Assembly: GCA_037143335.1 (NCBI GenBank)
Contig: JBAWZA010000007.1
Coordinates: forward strand, 62,001 to 126,000
Origin: PALSA-1296 sp037143335
GTDB lineage: Bacteria; Bacteroidota; Ignavibacteria; Palsa-1295
Length of the DNA stretch: 64,000 bases
Direction of reading: 5' to 3'
The notes below the pieces were generated by a model that was not told the DNA's origin, made no database searches, and saw only the letters and a list, made by a program, of their open reading frames with translations. Made by a program: the position numbers and the translations under genes. Below, piece after piece: positions 26,789-35,413 of this stretch; within the stretch, counting starts at the first letter, position 1, and every line of letters begins with the position of its first letter.

Positions 26789-27871
26789 ATGCGACGCACT
26801 CATTTCGGTTTACTTTTTGCACTTATAGCAGGAATTTTCTTCGTCACCGATGCCACGGCGCAGACGACATCCACTGCTGTCCCCTTCCAGCTTATTTCTC
26901 CCGATGCTCGTGCAAGCGGAATGGGTGATATTGGTACTGGTATCGGAGATAATGCAAATGCGATCTATTGGAATCCAGCAGGCTTGGCTTTCCAGAGCAA
27001 TAAAGAAATTGTACTGACACACTCGCAGTGGTTACCACAATTTAACAGCGACCTCTATTACGAGTACGGCACATTCAAATGGAATGACGAAGAAAAATTT
27101 GGTGGCACAATCGGTGCGCAAATTATCTTTTTGAATCTCGGAAAGTTTATTTACACGACCGAAACCTCGCCTGATCCGCTTGGCGAATTCCACTCATTCG
27201 AGTATTCGATCGCACTTGCCTATGCTACCAAACTCTCGCCAGATTGGGGCTTTGGGGGCACAGTCCGTTATATCCAATCATCGCTCTCTCCGCTTACTGT
27301 CGGACAGGAAAAACAAAAAGGCATCGGACGTTCGGTGAGTTTTGACGTGAGTGCTATGTGGCGCCCCGATACTTCGTACATCGAAGAACTAGCGAATCGC
27401 CTCGCTGTCGGTATTAACCTTGCCAACATCGGACCGAAGATTAAGTACGTAGATGTTCAACAAGCTGATCCGATCCCAACGATCTTGCGCGTTGGTGCTT
27501 CGTATAAAGTCATCAAAGATGAGTATAATGATCTCATGTTTGCCGTTGACGTTTCGAAGCTCCTTGTCAAACGTGATTCAGCATCTGGTATTTCGGACAA
27601 CCTCCCCAAAGCATTTGTCACTTCATGGGATAAGAATACTGGAAAATCCCTCATGCTCTCGTTAGGTGCGGAGTATTGGTACGATCAGTTGATGGCGCTG
27701 AGAGCTGGATATTATACTGAAGGATCTGTTGTCGGCGGAAGAAGATACCTTACTTTCGGAGCAGGATTGAAATACGATGTCTATAACTTCGACTTCAGCT
27801 ATATCAGCACCTTCGAGGAAAATCATCCGCTCGCAAATACGCTCCGCTTTAGTCTCGGAATTAAGTGGTAA
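26789..27871 (+). CDS. porV: T9SS outer-membrane protein PorV (LptO)
   Basis: 360 residues with a signal peptide ending DATAQ and a FadL-like barrel start: PDARASGMGDIGTG, then N-A-I-Y-W-N-P-A-G-L-A. This N-terminal block is the mark of the PorV/PorQ family. PorV binds sorting-domain cargo leaving the translocon and hands it to PorU. The C-terminus (TLRFSLGIKW) ends on an aromatic residue, as outer-membrane barrels do. It is 21 nt downstream of porU, so the two are almost certainly one operon. Confidence 0.93.
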   Translation: MRRTHFGLLFALIAGIFFVTDATAQTTSTAVPFQLISPDARASGMGDIGTGIGDNANAIYWNPAGLAFQSNKEIVLTHSQWLPQFNSDLYYEYGTFKWNDEEKFGGTIGAQIIFLNLGKFIYTTETSPDPLGEFHSFEYSIALAYATKLSPDWGFGGTVRYIQSSLSPLTVGQEKQKGIGRSVSFDVSAMWRPDTSYIEELANRLAVGINLANIGPKIKYVDVQQADPIPTILRVGASYKVIKDEYNDLMFAVDVSKLLVKRDSASGISDNLPKAFVTSWDKNTGKSLMLSLGAEYWYDQLMALRAGYYTEGSVVGGRRYLTFGAGLKYDVYNFDFSYISTFEENHPLANTLRFSLGIKW

Positions 27872-27987
27872 CATATTTTTTCCGACCCGCTCAAAGAAAC
27901 TGCTGAGAATAACACGAGACACACATCAGTAAAAACACCTTCATATTTATTCGAAAATGGAGCGCGATTACAGCGCTCTTTTTTGCT

Positions 27988-28833
27988 ATGGTGGTTTCTT
28001 TTGTCGGCGTTACCTCTGCGCAGTTTCTACGCCCACCAGTACATGCGACAGCGAACTATGAGATTCCCGATTTCAGCGAGCGCACATTCTTCCAGCCTCA
28101 TGAATCGGAGCACATGGTGATACCAGGTCTTGATGCTCAGTCGCCAAACACTCCGACACATAAGAGCGGATTCCTTGCTGGTGCACTCTCAGCAGTGTTG
28201 CCGGGATTGGGTGAGTACTACGTCGGTGATCAGATTTGGCGCGGAATAATTTTTACGGCAATTGATGCAGGCTTGTGGTTCGAACGGTATCACTATATCT
28301 CAAAAGGCGATGATGCGTATTCTTCATTCCAAAAATATTCTGACACGTATTGGTCAAGCAAATTATATTCCGACACACTGAATTTTCTTTTGGGTCGTGC
28401 GGGCAAGCAATACCGGATCTCGGACTCAAACGACTTTTCACAAATCAATAGAGCCGAAGATTCTCTGCGCGAATTTTTTCCGAATCTTACGCATAACCTT
28501 CCGGCGCGAGGCTCTCAGCAATACTACGAATTGATCTCGAAGTATATTCAATTCACGGGTGGGTGGCGCGATAATCTTGACGGAATTCCCGAGCACTCTG
28601 CCGAGTATCAAAAGGCGGCTTTTATGCGAGAGGATATGAATCATCAATACGAAGTAGCTGATGATTTTCTCTATGGGTTAATACTCAATCGCGTACTATC
28701 GGTGATTGACGCAGTGCTCCTTGCACGAGATCATAACACGCCAATTCATCTGGAGGGCGAGCTTCAGCGTGCCCGTTACCGAGATGGGACAATGGGATTT
28801 ATGCCGACGGCAAAATTGACCTTTCGTTTTTAG
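27988..28833 (+). CDS. DUF5683-like membrane-associated protein with unclear start
   Basis: 281 residues from the ATG at 27988. The part from about 55-95 (LAGALSAVLPGLGEYYVGDQ, then a hydrophobic helix and E-R-Y-H-Y) resembles DUF5683-type proteins common in Bacteroidota. The ATG start gives a signal peptide without a basic head (MVVSFVGVTSAQF). The same frame is open upstream to the TAA at 27910 and encodes a plausible basic-plus-hydrophobic head (KNTFIFIRKWSAITALFFA), yet contains no ATG, GTG or TTG, only ATC (27925), ATA (27943) and ATT (27949). Function is unknown; position after porV suggests an envelope role. Confidence 0.65.
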   Translation: MVVSFVGVTSAQFLRPPVHATANYEIPDFSERTFFQPHESEHMVIPGLDAQSPNTPTHKSGFLAGALSAVLPGLGEYYVGDQIWRGIIFTAIDAGLWFERYHYISKGDDAYSSFQKYSDTYWSSKLYSDTLNFLLGRAGKQYRISDSNDFSQINRAEDSLREFFPNLTHNLPARGSQQYYELISKYIQFTGGWRDNLDGIPEHSAEYQKAAFMREDMNHQYEVADDFLYGLILNRVLSVIDAVLLARDHNTPIHLEGELQRARYRDGTMGFMPTAKLTFRF

Positions 28834-28893
28834 CGGGATATTTTTCTGCACTTCGATTGTATATATATTGTATTCTTAACGCGAACATATTGA

Positions 28894-29553
28894 ATGATGA
28901 AATTTTACTCTTTTTTCGTTGCGATTCTTCTCCTACCGCTCGTAGCTCAAGCGCAGGAGCCAGTTGACATTGCTAATGGCAGAGGATCAAACCTCATTGA
29001 CTCGACCATGGCTTCGATTAATATCCGAGCACAACTCTTTAATGAACAGCTTGCGAAGGTCAATGCCATTAAGGCACTTGACGTGCCCTCACTCGAGAAA
29101 TCGGTTATCCCAAAAAATAAGGAGACGATCAAGGATTTCCTTTCCTACCTTGATGTCTATCGTGACCTCAGCAAGAAGATGATGAGTGCTATTCAGGATT
29201 CACTCAAGGATTTGCGATTGCTTCTTCCGACTCGACAGAAAGAAGGATTTATGAAAGATTTTCTCGACGCGTATAAACTCGATCAAAATGCTTTTGATGA
29301 GTATACTCTCTCACTGACGAAGGTATTTACGAACGTCATCAAGGTCCTGGATTTCATGGCATCTTCAAAAGTCACCATCGCCGATAAGAAACTTCAGTTC
29401 ACTGATAAGAAAGAGTACGAGGACTATAACAAGCTCATCAGCGAAGTCGAGAAGACTCAGAAAAAATTAGCAACTGCCGGAGCAGAGTCACAAAAAGCAA
29501 GCATTGATGCTTCCTCGATGATGCAAAAGGCTTACGGTAAACTTCATAAGTAG
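28894..29553 (+). CDS. Secreted helical protein, paralogue 1
   Basis: 219 residues with a signal peptide ending L-V-A-Q-A-Q. The mature part is almost all helix, rich in Lys, Asp and Leu with heptad-like spacing, so a coiled coil or helical bundle is likely. Its second half aligns with the next gene (F-L-D-A-Y-K-L-D-Q-N-A-F against F-L-T-A-Y-K-A-E-S-A-A-F, then L-D-F-M-A and L-T-F-M-K). I know of no family. Start may be either of two adjacent ATGs (28894 or 28897). Confidence 0.7.
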   Translation: MMKFYSFFVAILLLPLVAQAQEPVDIANGRGSNLIDSTMASINIRAQLFNEQLAKVNAIKALDVPSLEKSVIPKNKETIKDFLSYLDVYRDLSKKMMSAIQDSLKDLRLLLPTRQKEGFMKDFLDAYKLDQNAFDEYTLSLTKVFTNVIKVLDFMASSKVTIADKKLQFTDKKEYEDYNKLISEVEKTQKKLATAGAESQKASIDASSMMQKAYGKLHK

Positions 29554-29565
29554 TTCGAGCGCAAT

Positions 29566-30255
29566 ATGAATCGTCTCTACAAAAATATCTTACTGCTTCC
29601 CGCGCTAGCATTGTGTATTACACTGCACCAATCCGTTGCCATTGCCCAAACTCCCGAGACACCGGATAGCGTAAAGACTCTGACTCTCGGTTGTTTGTTC
29701 CGCTCGATTGCGGCAGTGAACAAACGGAATGTGAAGCTTCAGGGCTTGCAAAAGGAATTGGAAGCAATGCAGCCACTGGCTCCGCAAAATCTCGACTCTG
29801 ATATTATTGCAAGCAACCTCACACAAGTTGCGAAATATCTTCGCTTCCTCGAATCGCACCGCCAGCAATTGTCAATGAATTTGAGAATTTTTGCCGATAG
29901 CGTTCGCATCTTGAGATCAATGGTGAATCAGGAAGACGAAAAACAAGCCCTCGATCATTTTCTGACAGCATATAAAGCAGAATCAGCGGCATTCACGGGT
30001 TACTCACAACGGCTCTCACTTCTCATAACTGATATTCGATCGGCACTGACGTTTATGAAGACTGTACCAATGACGCGTAAGGGAAATGATGTGACTTTTA
30101 ATACTGATAAATCCGCCAATGATAAGTATATGGATTTTCAAAGCAAACTCTCGGCAGGACAGTTTCAGGTTGATGATGCCATCGCCCGTACGATAAAGCT
30201 TTCAGAAAAAGAGAACGCCATCATTCAAGAAGCTACAACTGTTTTTAACCGTTAA
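29566..30255 (+). CDS. Secreted helical protein, paralogue 2
   Basis: 229 residues with a signal peptide ending A-I-A-Q and a helical mature part like that of the gene 12 nt upstream. Shared positions include D-S-x-R/K-x-L-R near the middle, F-L-x-A-Y-K, and the N-D-V-T-F-N-T-D-K/K-L-Q-F-T-D-K segment. The pair arose by tandem duplication and has diverged widely. It lies 5 nt before the GNAT gene, within the run that begins at porU. Confidence 0.7.
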   Translation: MNRLYKNILLLPALALCITLHQSVAIAQTPETPDSVKTLTLGCLFRSIAAVNKRNVKLQGLQKELEAMQPLAPQNLDSDIIASNLTQVAKYLRFLESHRQQLSMNLRIFADSVRILRSMVNQEDEKQALDHFLTAYKAESAAFTGYSQRLSLLITDIRSALTFMKTVPMTRKGNDVTFNTDKSANDKYMDFQSKLSAGQFQVDDAIARTIKLSEKENAIIQEATTVFNR

Positions 30256-30260
30256 GCGAT

Positions 30261-31391
30261 ATGTCGCTCACCGTTCGCCAAATAAATTCCAAAGCAGATA
30301 AACTTCGCTTCGTCCGATTTCTCTGGGATATTTATGGCAATGATCCGAACTGGGTACCCCCTCTCGAAATGGATCGGATGAAGCTCATGGATGAGAAAAT
30401 AAATCCGTTTTACTCGCACTCCGAAGTTGCATGGTTCTTGGCTGAGGATGGAAATAAGATTGTCGGGAGAATTGCCGCAATTATCAATCACAATCACAAC
30501 AATTTTCATAACGACAAGAAAGGATTCTTCGGATTCTTTGAATGTATAAACAATCACACCGTCGCAACAAAACTCTTCGGAGCGGCAGAGGATTTTTTGA
30601 AATCGCACGGCATGACCGAAGCAATTGGTCCAGTGAATCCATCACTCAATGATGAGGCGGGTCTGCTGGTTGAGGGTTTTGGCAAGCCTCCCGTATTGCT
30701 AATGACCTACAATCCAGAATACTACATTGATCTTATTTCAGCCAGTGGATATGCGAAAGCAAAAGATCTGTATGCCTGGTTGCTTTCGACTGATACGTCA
30801 CGCTCTGAAAAATTAATTCGTGTAACCGATGCAATGCAGAAGCGAGCAGGCATCACGATTCGTCCATTTAATAAAAAAGATTTTACGAATGAAGTGAATC
30901 GCATCCGCGATCTCTTCAATGCCGCATGGGAAAAAAATTGGGGCTTCGTACCGATGACAGATGCAGAGTTTGATTTTCTTGCCAGCGATCTAAAACAAAT
31001 CTACGATCCGGATCTTATTTTTTTTGCAGAGAAAGACGGCGAGACTTTGGGGTTTGCTCTTTCGCTTCCAGATGTCAATCAATCGTTCGCCGCCGGACCA
31101 CGAATACCGCGCGGAGTCATGAACCTGCCCGTCGGCATTTGGAATCTGCTCACAAAAAAGAAACCAATTAACACTGTTCGAATTTTGGTATTAGGAGTTG
31201 CTAAGGCGTACAGAAATCGCGGAATAGATGCAATGTTCTATCGTAAAACCATCGAAGTTGCCGAACAAAAGGGCTACAAACTCGGCGAAGCATCATGGAT
31301 TCTCGATGACAACGACATGATGAACCGCGCATGTGAAATGATGAATGGCAAACGGTATAAGACCTACAGAGTCTATGAAAAGAAACTCTGA
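30261..31391 (+). CDS. GNAT-like N-acetyltransferase family protein
   Basis: 376 residues, about twice a simple GNAT domain. The N-terminal VRQINSKADKLRFVRFLW and WVPPLEMDRMKLMDEKINPF, with I-V-G-R-I-A-A-I-I following, are typical of a family of large uncharacterised GNAT-fold proteins. The C-terminal half has a second GNAT-like core (VLGVAKAYRNRGIDAMFYRK, a coenzyme-A loop with R-N-R-G-I). The substrate is unknown. It begins 5 nt after the second helical paralogue. Confidence 0.75.
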   Translation: MSLTVRQINSKADKLRFVRFLWDIYGNDPNWVPPLEMDRMKLMDEKINPFYSHSEVAWFLAEDGNKIVGRIAAIINHNHNNFHNDKKGFFGFFECINNHTVATKLFGAAEDFLKSHGMTEAIGPVNPSLNDEAGLLVEGFGKPPVLLMTYNPEYYIDLISASGYAKAKDLYAWLLSTDTSRSEKLIRVTDAMQKRAGITIRPFNKKDFTNEVNRIRDLFNAAWEKNWGFVPMTDAEFDFLASDLKQIYDPDLIFFAEKDGETLGFALSLPDVNQSFAAGPRIPRGVMNLPVGIWNLLTKKKPINTVRILVLGVAKAYRNRGIDAMFYRKTIEVAEQKGYKLGEASWILDDNDMMNRACEMMNGKRYKTYRVYEKKL

Positions 31392-31460
31392 ACAAGTAAC
31401 ATTTCAACAAAAAGAGTAGAATGTCCGCCGCGGTGGATCTGTCCATACGACCCCACCCCA

Positions 31461-31484
31461 GATTCCCGCCTTCGCGGGAATGAC
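31461..31484. repeat. Dispersed palindrome TTCCCGCCTTCGCGGGAA, copy 2
   Basis: GATTCCCGCC/TTCGCGGGAA followed by TGAC. The 18-nt core is identical to the copy at 22164-22181. Confidence 0.8.
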
Positions 31485-31552
31485 AGGCGGGGTGCGATGT
31501 TATTCACAAACTGTTAACATTCTTGAGGGCACCCATTGCAATTTGAGAGAAT

Positions 31553-31699
31553 ATTTCGTATATTTGCATCCGAGATGAAAAGAGGGTTTCAAAATGATTT
31601 TTTTTAGGGGGAGTCCGCCACGGCGGACTCTTTCGTTAAGAGGAGTGGCTCGGTGTGTGCACAACGAAAGTGTTATGGGATAAGGAGTTACAGGGGCTT
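31553..31699 (+). promoter_or_regulatory. 147-nt promoter/hairpin element, copy 1
   Basis: Three blocks are shared with 53204-53352 (minus strand). First is ATTTCGTATATTTGCA (31553-31568), 16 of 16 identical, containing the -7 match TATATTTG with a TTG 20 nt upstream (31536-31538). Second is the perfect hairpin GAGTCCGCC-AC-GGCGGACTC plus TTT (31611-31633), 23 of 23 identical. Third is TATGGGATAAGGAGTTACAG continuing to GGGCTT (31674-31699), 23 of 26 identical. Spacing between blocks differs by at most 3 nt. It may encode a small structured RNA or be the leader of the lipoprotein gene at 31820. Confidence 0.6.
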
Positions 31700-31819
31700 A
31701 TGCAGAGGGAGTTTGTAGATTCTGTATTCCTTAGTTGACTCATTAGTCTGGTTCTCTTGTTACTTTTTGAGCGGGAAATGTGTCTTATGTTATGTGCCAC
31801 GAATATTAGAAGAAATTGA

Positions 31820-32776
31820 ATGAAGAAAACCATTTTTTTTGCTTGCGTCGTATTGAGCGGCATGCTCGGAAGTTGTAAATATTCACCGGAGCCTGTCCGA
31901 GTCCAATCGTTATCTCTTACTTTCCATAACCTACCTGCCAGCAGAGCAGGCGAGGTGTATGCGTTGTGGTGCGATGTGCCGAAGGGAACGGTAGCACCTA
32001 TCAAAGGTATGCACGAGGGTGCATCGGTCTCGAAATTAGTTGGGACATTTAGAGTTGTGGATACAAGTGTCTTCGGACTCGATCTCTCGAAAGCAAAAGC
32101 AAATATCGGAGTGGATTTTACGCTGATTAGTGATGCCGAGTTATCGGTCGAAAATCCTGATAGCATAACCGATGAACCGAAAGCGATTTATCTTGTGGGT
32201 TCACCAATCGTTGGCACGACAACCTATGGCACGACAACGATGCGTGCTGATGTCGAAGAAGTTTTTGGGACAGATCAATCTACTATCATCGCGAATGCCA
32301 CTCTTGCTTCAGCAGCAAAGACAGCCGCTAACTACAAAGGCGAAGTTTATCTGATGAATGCGAATGATCCAACTAATACGAGCAAATCGCTTGCTCCGGA
32401 TCCGCTTCCCTTCTTACCCGGTACTTGGCAGTATGGAATGTGGACGATTGACTCATCTGCTACACCGCCGGTGAATACATTTCTCGGATATATAAGAGGT
32501 GTGAAAGCAAAAGATTCAAAATCGGCGAAAGATAATTTTAATTATCCAGGTGGCAGATCACCGAACGATGTTTCGCCAGTGCTGGATTTGACGACCGGAA
32601 TGGGAAGAGTGTTAGTTAGCCTCGAGCCAGCAGTTCTTCAAACTGATCCCGTAACTCCGTTCCACCAACCAGTTCTCTGGGGAACAGTCCCTCAAGGGCA
32701 AGCAGCATTCACTCCCTTCGGATTGCAGAATGTGTCCGGAGTTTATCCGACGATTGATGTGAAGATTTATCGGTAG
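31820..32776 (+). CDS. Lipoprotein of unknown function
   Basis: 318 residues beginning MKKTIFF with a hydrophobic core and lipobox L-G-S-C at about 17-20. The mature part is beta-rich with a repeated S/T-rich stretch (VGTTTYGTTTM). No catalytic motif and no domain I recognise. It is monocistronic as far as can be seen, since the next gene is on the other strand and ends 15 nt away. Confidence 0.65.
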   Translation: MKKTIFFACVVLSGMLGSCKYSPEPVRVQSLSLTFHNLPASRAGEVYALWCDVPKGTVAPIKGMHEGASVSKLVGTFRVVDTSVFGLDLSKAKANIGVDFTLISDAELSVENPDSITDEPKAIYLVGSPIVGTTTYGTTTMRADVEEVFGTDQSTIIANATLASAAKTAANYKGEVYLMNANDPTNTSKSLAPDPLPFLPGTWQYGMWTIDSSATPPVNTFLGYIRGVKAKDSKSAKDNFNYPGGRSPNDVSPVLDLTTGMGRVLVSLEPAVLQTDPVTPFHQPVLWGTVPQGQAAFTPFGLQNVSGVYPTIDVKIYR

Positions 32777-32790
32777 AAAGACTTACGGTA

Positions 32791-33102
32791 TTAGTTCGTC
32801 GAAACAAGATCAACTTTATTGAAGCTATCTTGAATCACCGCATCTCCGATTGCACTGAGAAGAAAGAGTAAGATAAAGGCAACTGGTTGGGACATGCCAC
32901 GTTTGGTTACTTTCTCTACACCTTCGGCGTATTCCCATAACCACCAAAAGTTTACGAGAGGGATAATCATCAACCATGCACTCGGAATGTTCGCTCCAAG
33001 TCTGTTCATTTCATCTTTGGTCTTGACTCGCCAAACGATGATGTAAATTCCGAAGGTGATGATGCTCAAGAAAAATACTGCTATCGGACTGCGCTTTGTC
33101 AT
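32791..33102 (-). CDS. DUF4234 small membrane protein
   Basis: 103 residues. The opening (K-R-S-P-I, then FFLSIITFGIYIIVWRVKTK) is the hallmark of DUF4234: a first helix followed by Y-x-x-x-W. Two more hydrophobic stretches follow (LMIIPLVNFWWLWEYAEG and AFILLFLLSAIGDAVI). An inner-membrane protein of unknown role. It is convergent with the upstream lipoprotein gene. Confidence 0.8.
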   Translation of the reverse strand: MTKRSPIAVFFLSIITFGIYIIVWRVKTKDEMNRLGANIPSAWLMIIPLVNFWWLWEYAEGVEKVTKRGMSQPVAFILLFLLSAIGDAVIQDSFNKVDLVSTN

Positions 33103-33133
33103 ATTCGTATTGGTGAAAAGGTTAAATCAATGA

Positions 33134-33141
33134 CAAATATA
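33134..33141 (-). promoter_or_regulatory. Bacteroidota-type -7 element for the DUF4234 gene
   Basis: CAAATATA on the plus strand is TATATTTG on the minus strand, 31 nt upstream of the ATG at 33102. No clear TTG box at the usual distance. Confidence 0.4.
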
Positions 33142-33199
33142 CTCCATTCTGCTACCGATGTTACTGAATTCATCACTTAGCGATTTCGTTTAGGTGGCA

Positions 33200-34201
33200 A
33201 TGAATCTTGAAGGATATACCAAAGCACATAAGTCTCTTGCCCTATTCGACGGATCTGGTTATTTTGGCAGAGTGAAAGCAACTGGCCAGGATGCCATTGA
33301 TTTGCTCCATCGGATGTCAACGAACGATCTGCTTCCGCTTATTGATAAGCCAGGTTTTGGTGCGCAGACTGTGCTCACTACTGAAAAGGGTCGGATAGTT
33401 GATTTGTTGACCGTACTTTCTGAAGGCAGGAACGCTACGCTACTTACAGGTCACGCTCGAGAGCAATACGTCATTGATTGGCTTGATAAATTTGTCATCA
33501 TGGAGGATGCCAAATTCGAGAATGCAACAAGTAGTATATCCCATTTTCTTATCTTCGGTCCAAGAGCGCTTGATTTCCTGCAAGGTTTTGTCCCGAATGG
33601 TCTGAAGGAGCTGATGAATTTTCATTCCATCGAGATTGAAATAGTCGGAGTGAAAGTTAAATTGCAAAAAACTCATCGTATCATCGAGAGCGGATGGGCA
33701 ATGTTGGTGGAGGCGACAAATAGCAAAATGGTTTGGGATGAATTGCAAGCGCGAATCAATGAGAAAGGTGGAACAGTCATTGATGAAGACACGTATAATC
33801 TTTTGCGGATAGAAGCCGGAATTCCTGCTTCACCGAATGAGCTGAACGAAAAACATAATCCGCTTGAGACGACTCTAGTTCAAGCGATAAGCTGGACGAA
33901 AGGTTGTTACATCGGACAAGAGGTAATTGCTCGGTTGGATACATATGACAAAGTACAACGGCATCTGATGGGTATTGAAATTGAGAAGGAATACAACATT
34001 GCTTCGCTACCCTCGCCGATTGCGACAATAGATGGAGAACATATCGGAGACGTGACAAGCATTGCTTATTCACCAGCATTAGAAAAATACATCGGCTTAG
34101 CATTCATTAAGACTGCATTCGCTATTCCAGGAATTTCGGTAAACGTAGGGGTCGAAAAATCCGGAGCGACGATCGTCAAATTGCCTTTTGAAATTATTTA
34201 G
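33200..34201 (+). CDS. ygfZ: YgfZ/GcvT-like folate-binding protein
   Basis: 333 residues from the ATG at 33200, which follows AGG at 33192-33194; a GTG two codons earlier is possible. The signature KGCYIGQEVIARLDT (K-G-C-Y-x-G-Q-E) identifies YgfZ, a tetrahydrofolate-binding protein that helps build or repair some Fe-S enzymes. Both GcvT-type domains are present at normal length. nadA, an Fe-S enzyme, begins one nucleotide after the stop, which fits a shared need for cluster maintenance. Confidence 0.9.
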   Translation: MNLEGYTKAHKSLALFDGSGYFGRVKATGQDAIDLLHRMSTNDLLPLIDKPGFGAQTVLTTEKGRIVDLLTVLSEGRNATLLTGHAREQYVIDWLDKFVIMEDAKFENATSSISHFLIFGPRALDFLQGFVPNGLKELMNFHSIEIEIVGVKVKLQKTHRIIESGWAMLVEATNSKMVWDELQARINEKGGTVIDEDTYNLLRIEAGIPASPNELNEKHNPLETTLVQAISWTKGCYIGQEVIARLDTYDKVQRHLMGIEIEKEYNIASLPSPIATIDGEHIGDVTSIAYSPALEKYIGLAFIKTAFAIPGISVNVGVEKSGATIVKLPFEII

Positions 34202-34202
34202 C

Positions 34203-35354
34203 ATGTCAACACTCACTGAACTGCCTATCATATCACAGGAATTATCGTCGGCTACTGTCGAAGATTTTCTGAGTGCGGAAACGACATCAGCTGAAATAGT
34301 AATACGAATTCATCAGCTCAAAGTAAAACTTCGCGAGAAGGTCGTCATCCTTGGACATCACTACCAACGCGATGATATTATTCAATTTGCTGATAAGACG
34401 GGCGATTCATTTGAGCTTGCAAAGTACGCCGCGAATTTATCTGATCGTGAATGTATTATTTTTTGCGGTGTGCATTTTATGGCGGAGACTGCCGACGTAG
34501 TGAGTGGCGATTTGCAAAAAGTTATCTTGCCTGATCTGAAAGCAGGTTGCTCAATGAGTGATATGGCTCGTACTGAGCAAGTACTCGATGCATGGGATGC
34601 GCTTGGCGAAATTACGGATACATCAAAGATTTGTCCAATTACCTATATGAACTCTAGTGCTGCCATCAAAGCATTTTGCGGTGAACATGGCGGAGCAGTC
34701 TCGACAAGTTCGAATAATAAATTCCTATTTGAATGGGCCTTTGCTCAAGGATTTGAAAAAATCTTTTTCTTCCCTGATCAACATCTCGGTAGAAACACGG
34801 CGTTCTATCAAATGGGAATTCCACTTGATGAAATCACTCTCTTCGATCAATCGCAAGGCGGAACTGGTGGACTATCGGTTGAGCAAGTTGCAAAATCAAA
34901 AATACTTTTATGGCGTGGGCATTGCTCGGTACATCAACATTTTCAGCCATCACATCCCGACATTATGCGTGCACTCTATCCAGGCATCAAGGTGATCGTG
35001 CATCCGGAGTGTTCATTTGATGTTGTTCGTAAAGCTGACCTTGTCGGTTCAACTTCATTTATTTGTAAAACGATTGAAGAGGCTTCCGACGGAACAAGTT
35101 GGGCAGTCGGGACTGAACACCATTTGGTGAATCGGTTAAAGAAGGACTTCCCAAATAAATTCATCACAACTCTTGCGCCCTATGCTTGCGAATGTGCCAC
35201 GATGTATCGGATTTCACCCGAGGCTCTGCTCGGAATCTTAGAAGATATAGATGGCGGAAAGATTCGAAACCAAATCATCGTCGGCGATACTGATAAAAAA
35301 TGGGCAAGAGTAGCTCTTGATCGGATGCTTGATGTAACGAAGCGGGCAAGTTGA
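34203..35354 (+). CDS. nadA: Quinolinate synthase
   Basis: 383 residues from the ATG at 34203. It condenses iminoaspartate with dihydroxyacetone phosphate to quinolinate in NAD synthesis, using a [4Fe-4S] cluster. Conserved blocks are present: VILGHHYQRDDI, FADKTGDSFELAK, FCGVHFMAETA, LKAGCSMSDMA, YMNSSAAIKAFCGEHGG, FFFPDQHLGRNTA, HPECSFDVV and APYACECATMYR. Candidate cluster cysteines are near residues 115, 269 and 328-330. No nadB is in the window. It is coupled to ygfZ. Confidence 0.95.
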   Translation: MSTLTELPIISQELSSATVEDFLSAETTSAEIVIRIHQLKVKLREKVVILGHHYQRDDIIQFADKTGDSFELAKYAANLSDRECIIFCGVHFMAETADVVSGDLQKVILPDLKAGCSMSDMARTEQVLDAWDALGEITDTSKICPITYMNSSAAIKAFCGEHGGAVSTSSNNKFLFEWAFAQGFEKIFFFPDQHLGRNTAFYQMGIPLDEITLFDQSQGGTGGLSVEQVAKSKILLWRGHCSVHQHFQPSHPDIMRALYPGIKVIVHPECSFDVVRKADLVGSTSFICKTIEEASDGTSWAVGTEHHLVNRLKKDFPNKFITTLAPYACECATMYRISPEALLGILEDIDGGKIRNQIIVGDTDKKWARVALDRMLDVTKRAS

Positions 35355-35413
35355 GATGGAACATCACACTTCAATTCCTCGTTAAATTGATATAGAGGAG
35401 ACCTCAAAAACAT

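Larger units (their letters stand above)
31392..31819. other. Repeat-rich spacer before the lipoprotein gene
   Basis: 428 nt with no convincing gene. It holds an imperfect palindrome TCCGCCGCGGTGGA (31425-31438), a dispersed palindrome (31461-31484), and the 147-nt promoter/hairpin element (31553-31699). The remaining 120 nt before the lipoprotein gene show nothing I can name. Confidence 0.6.
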
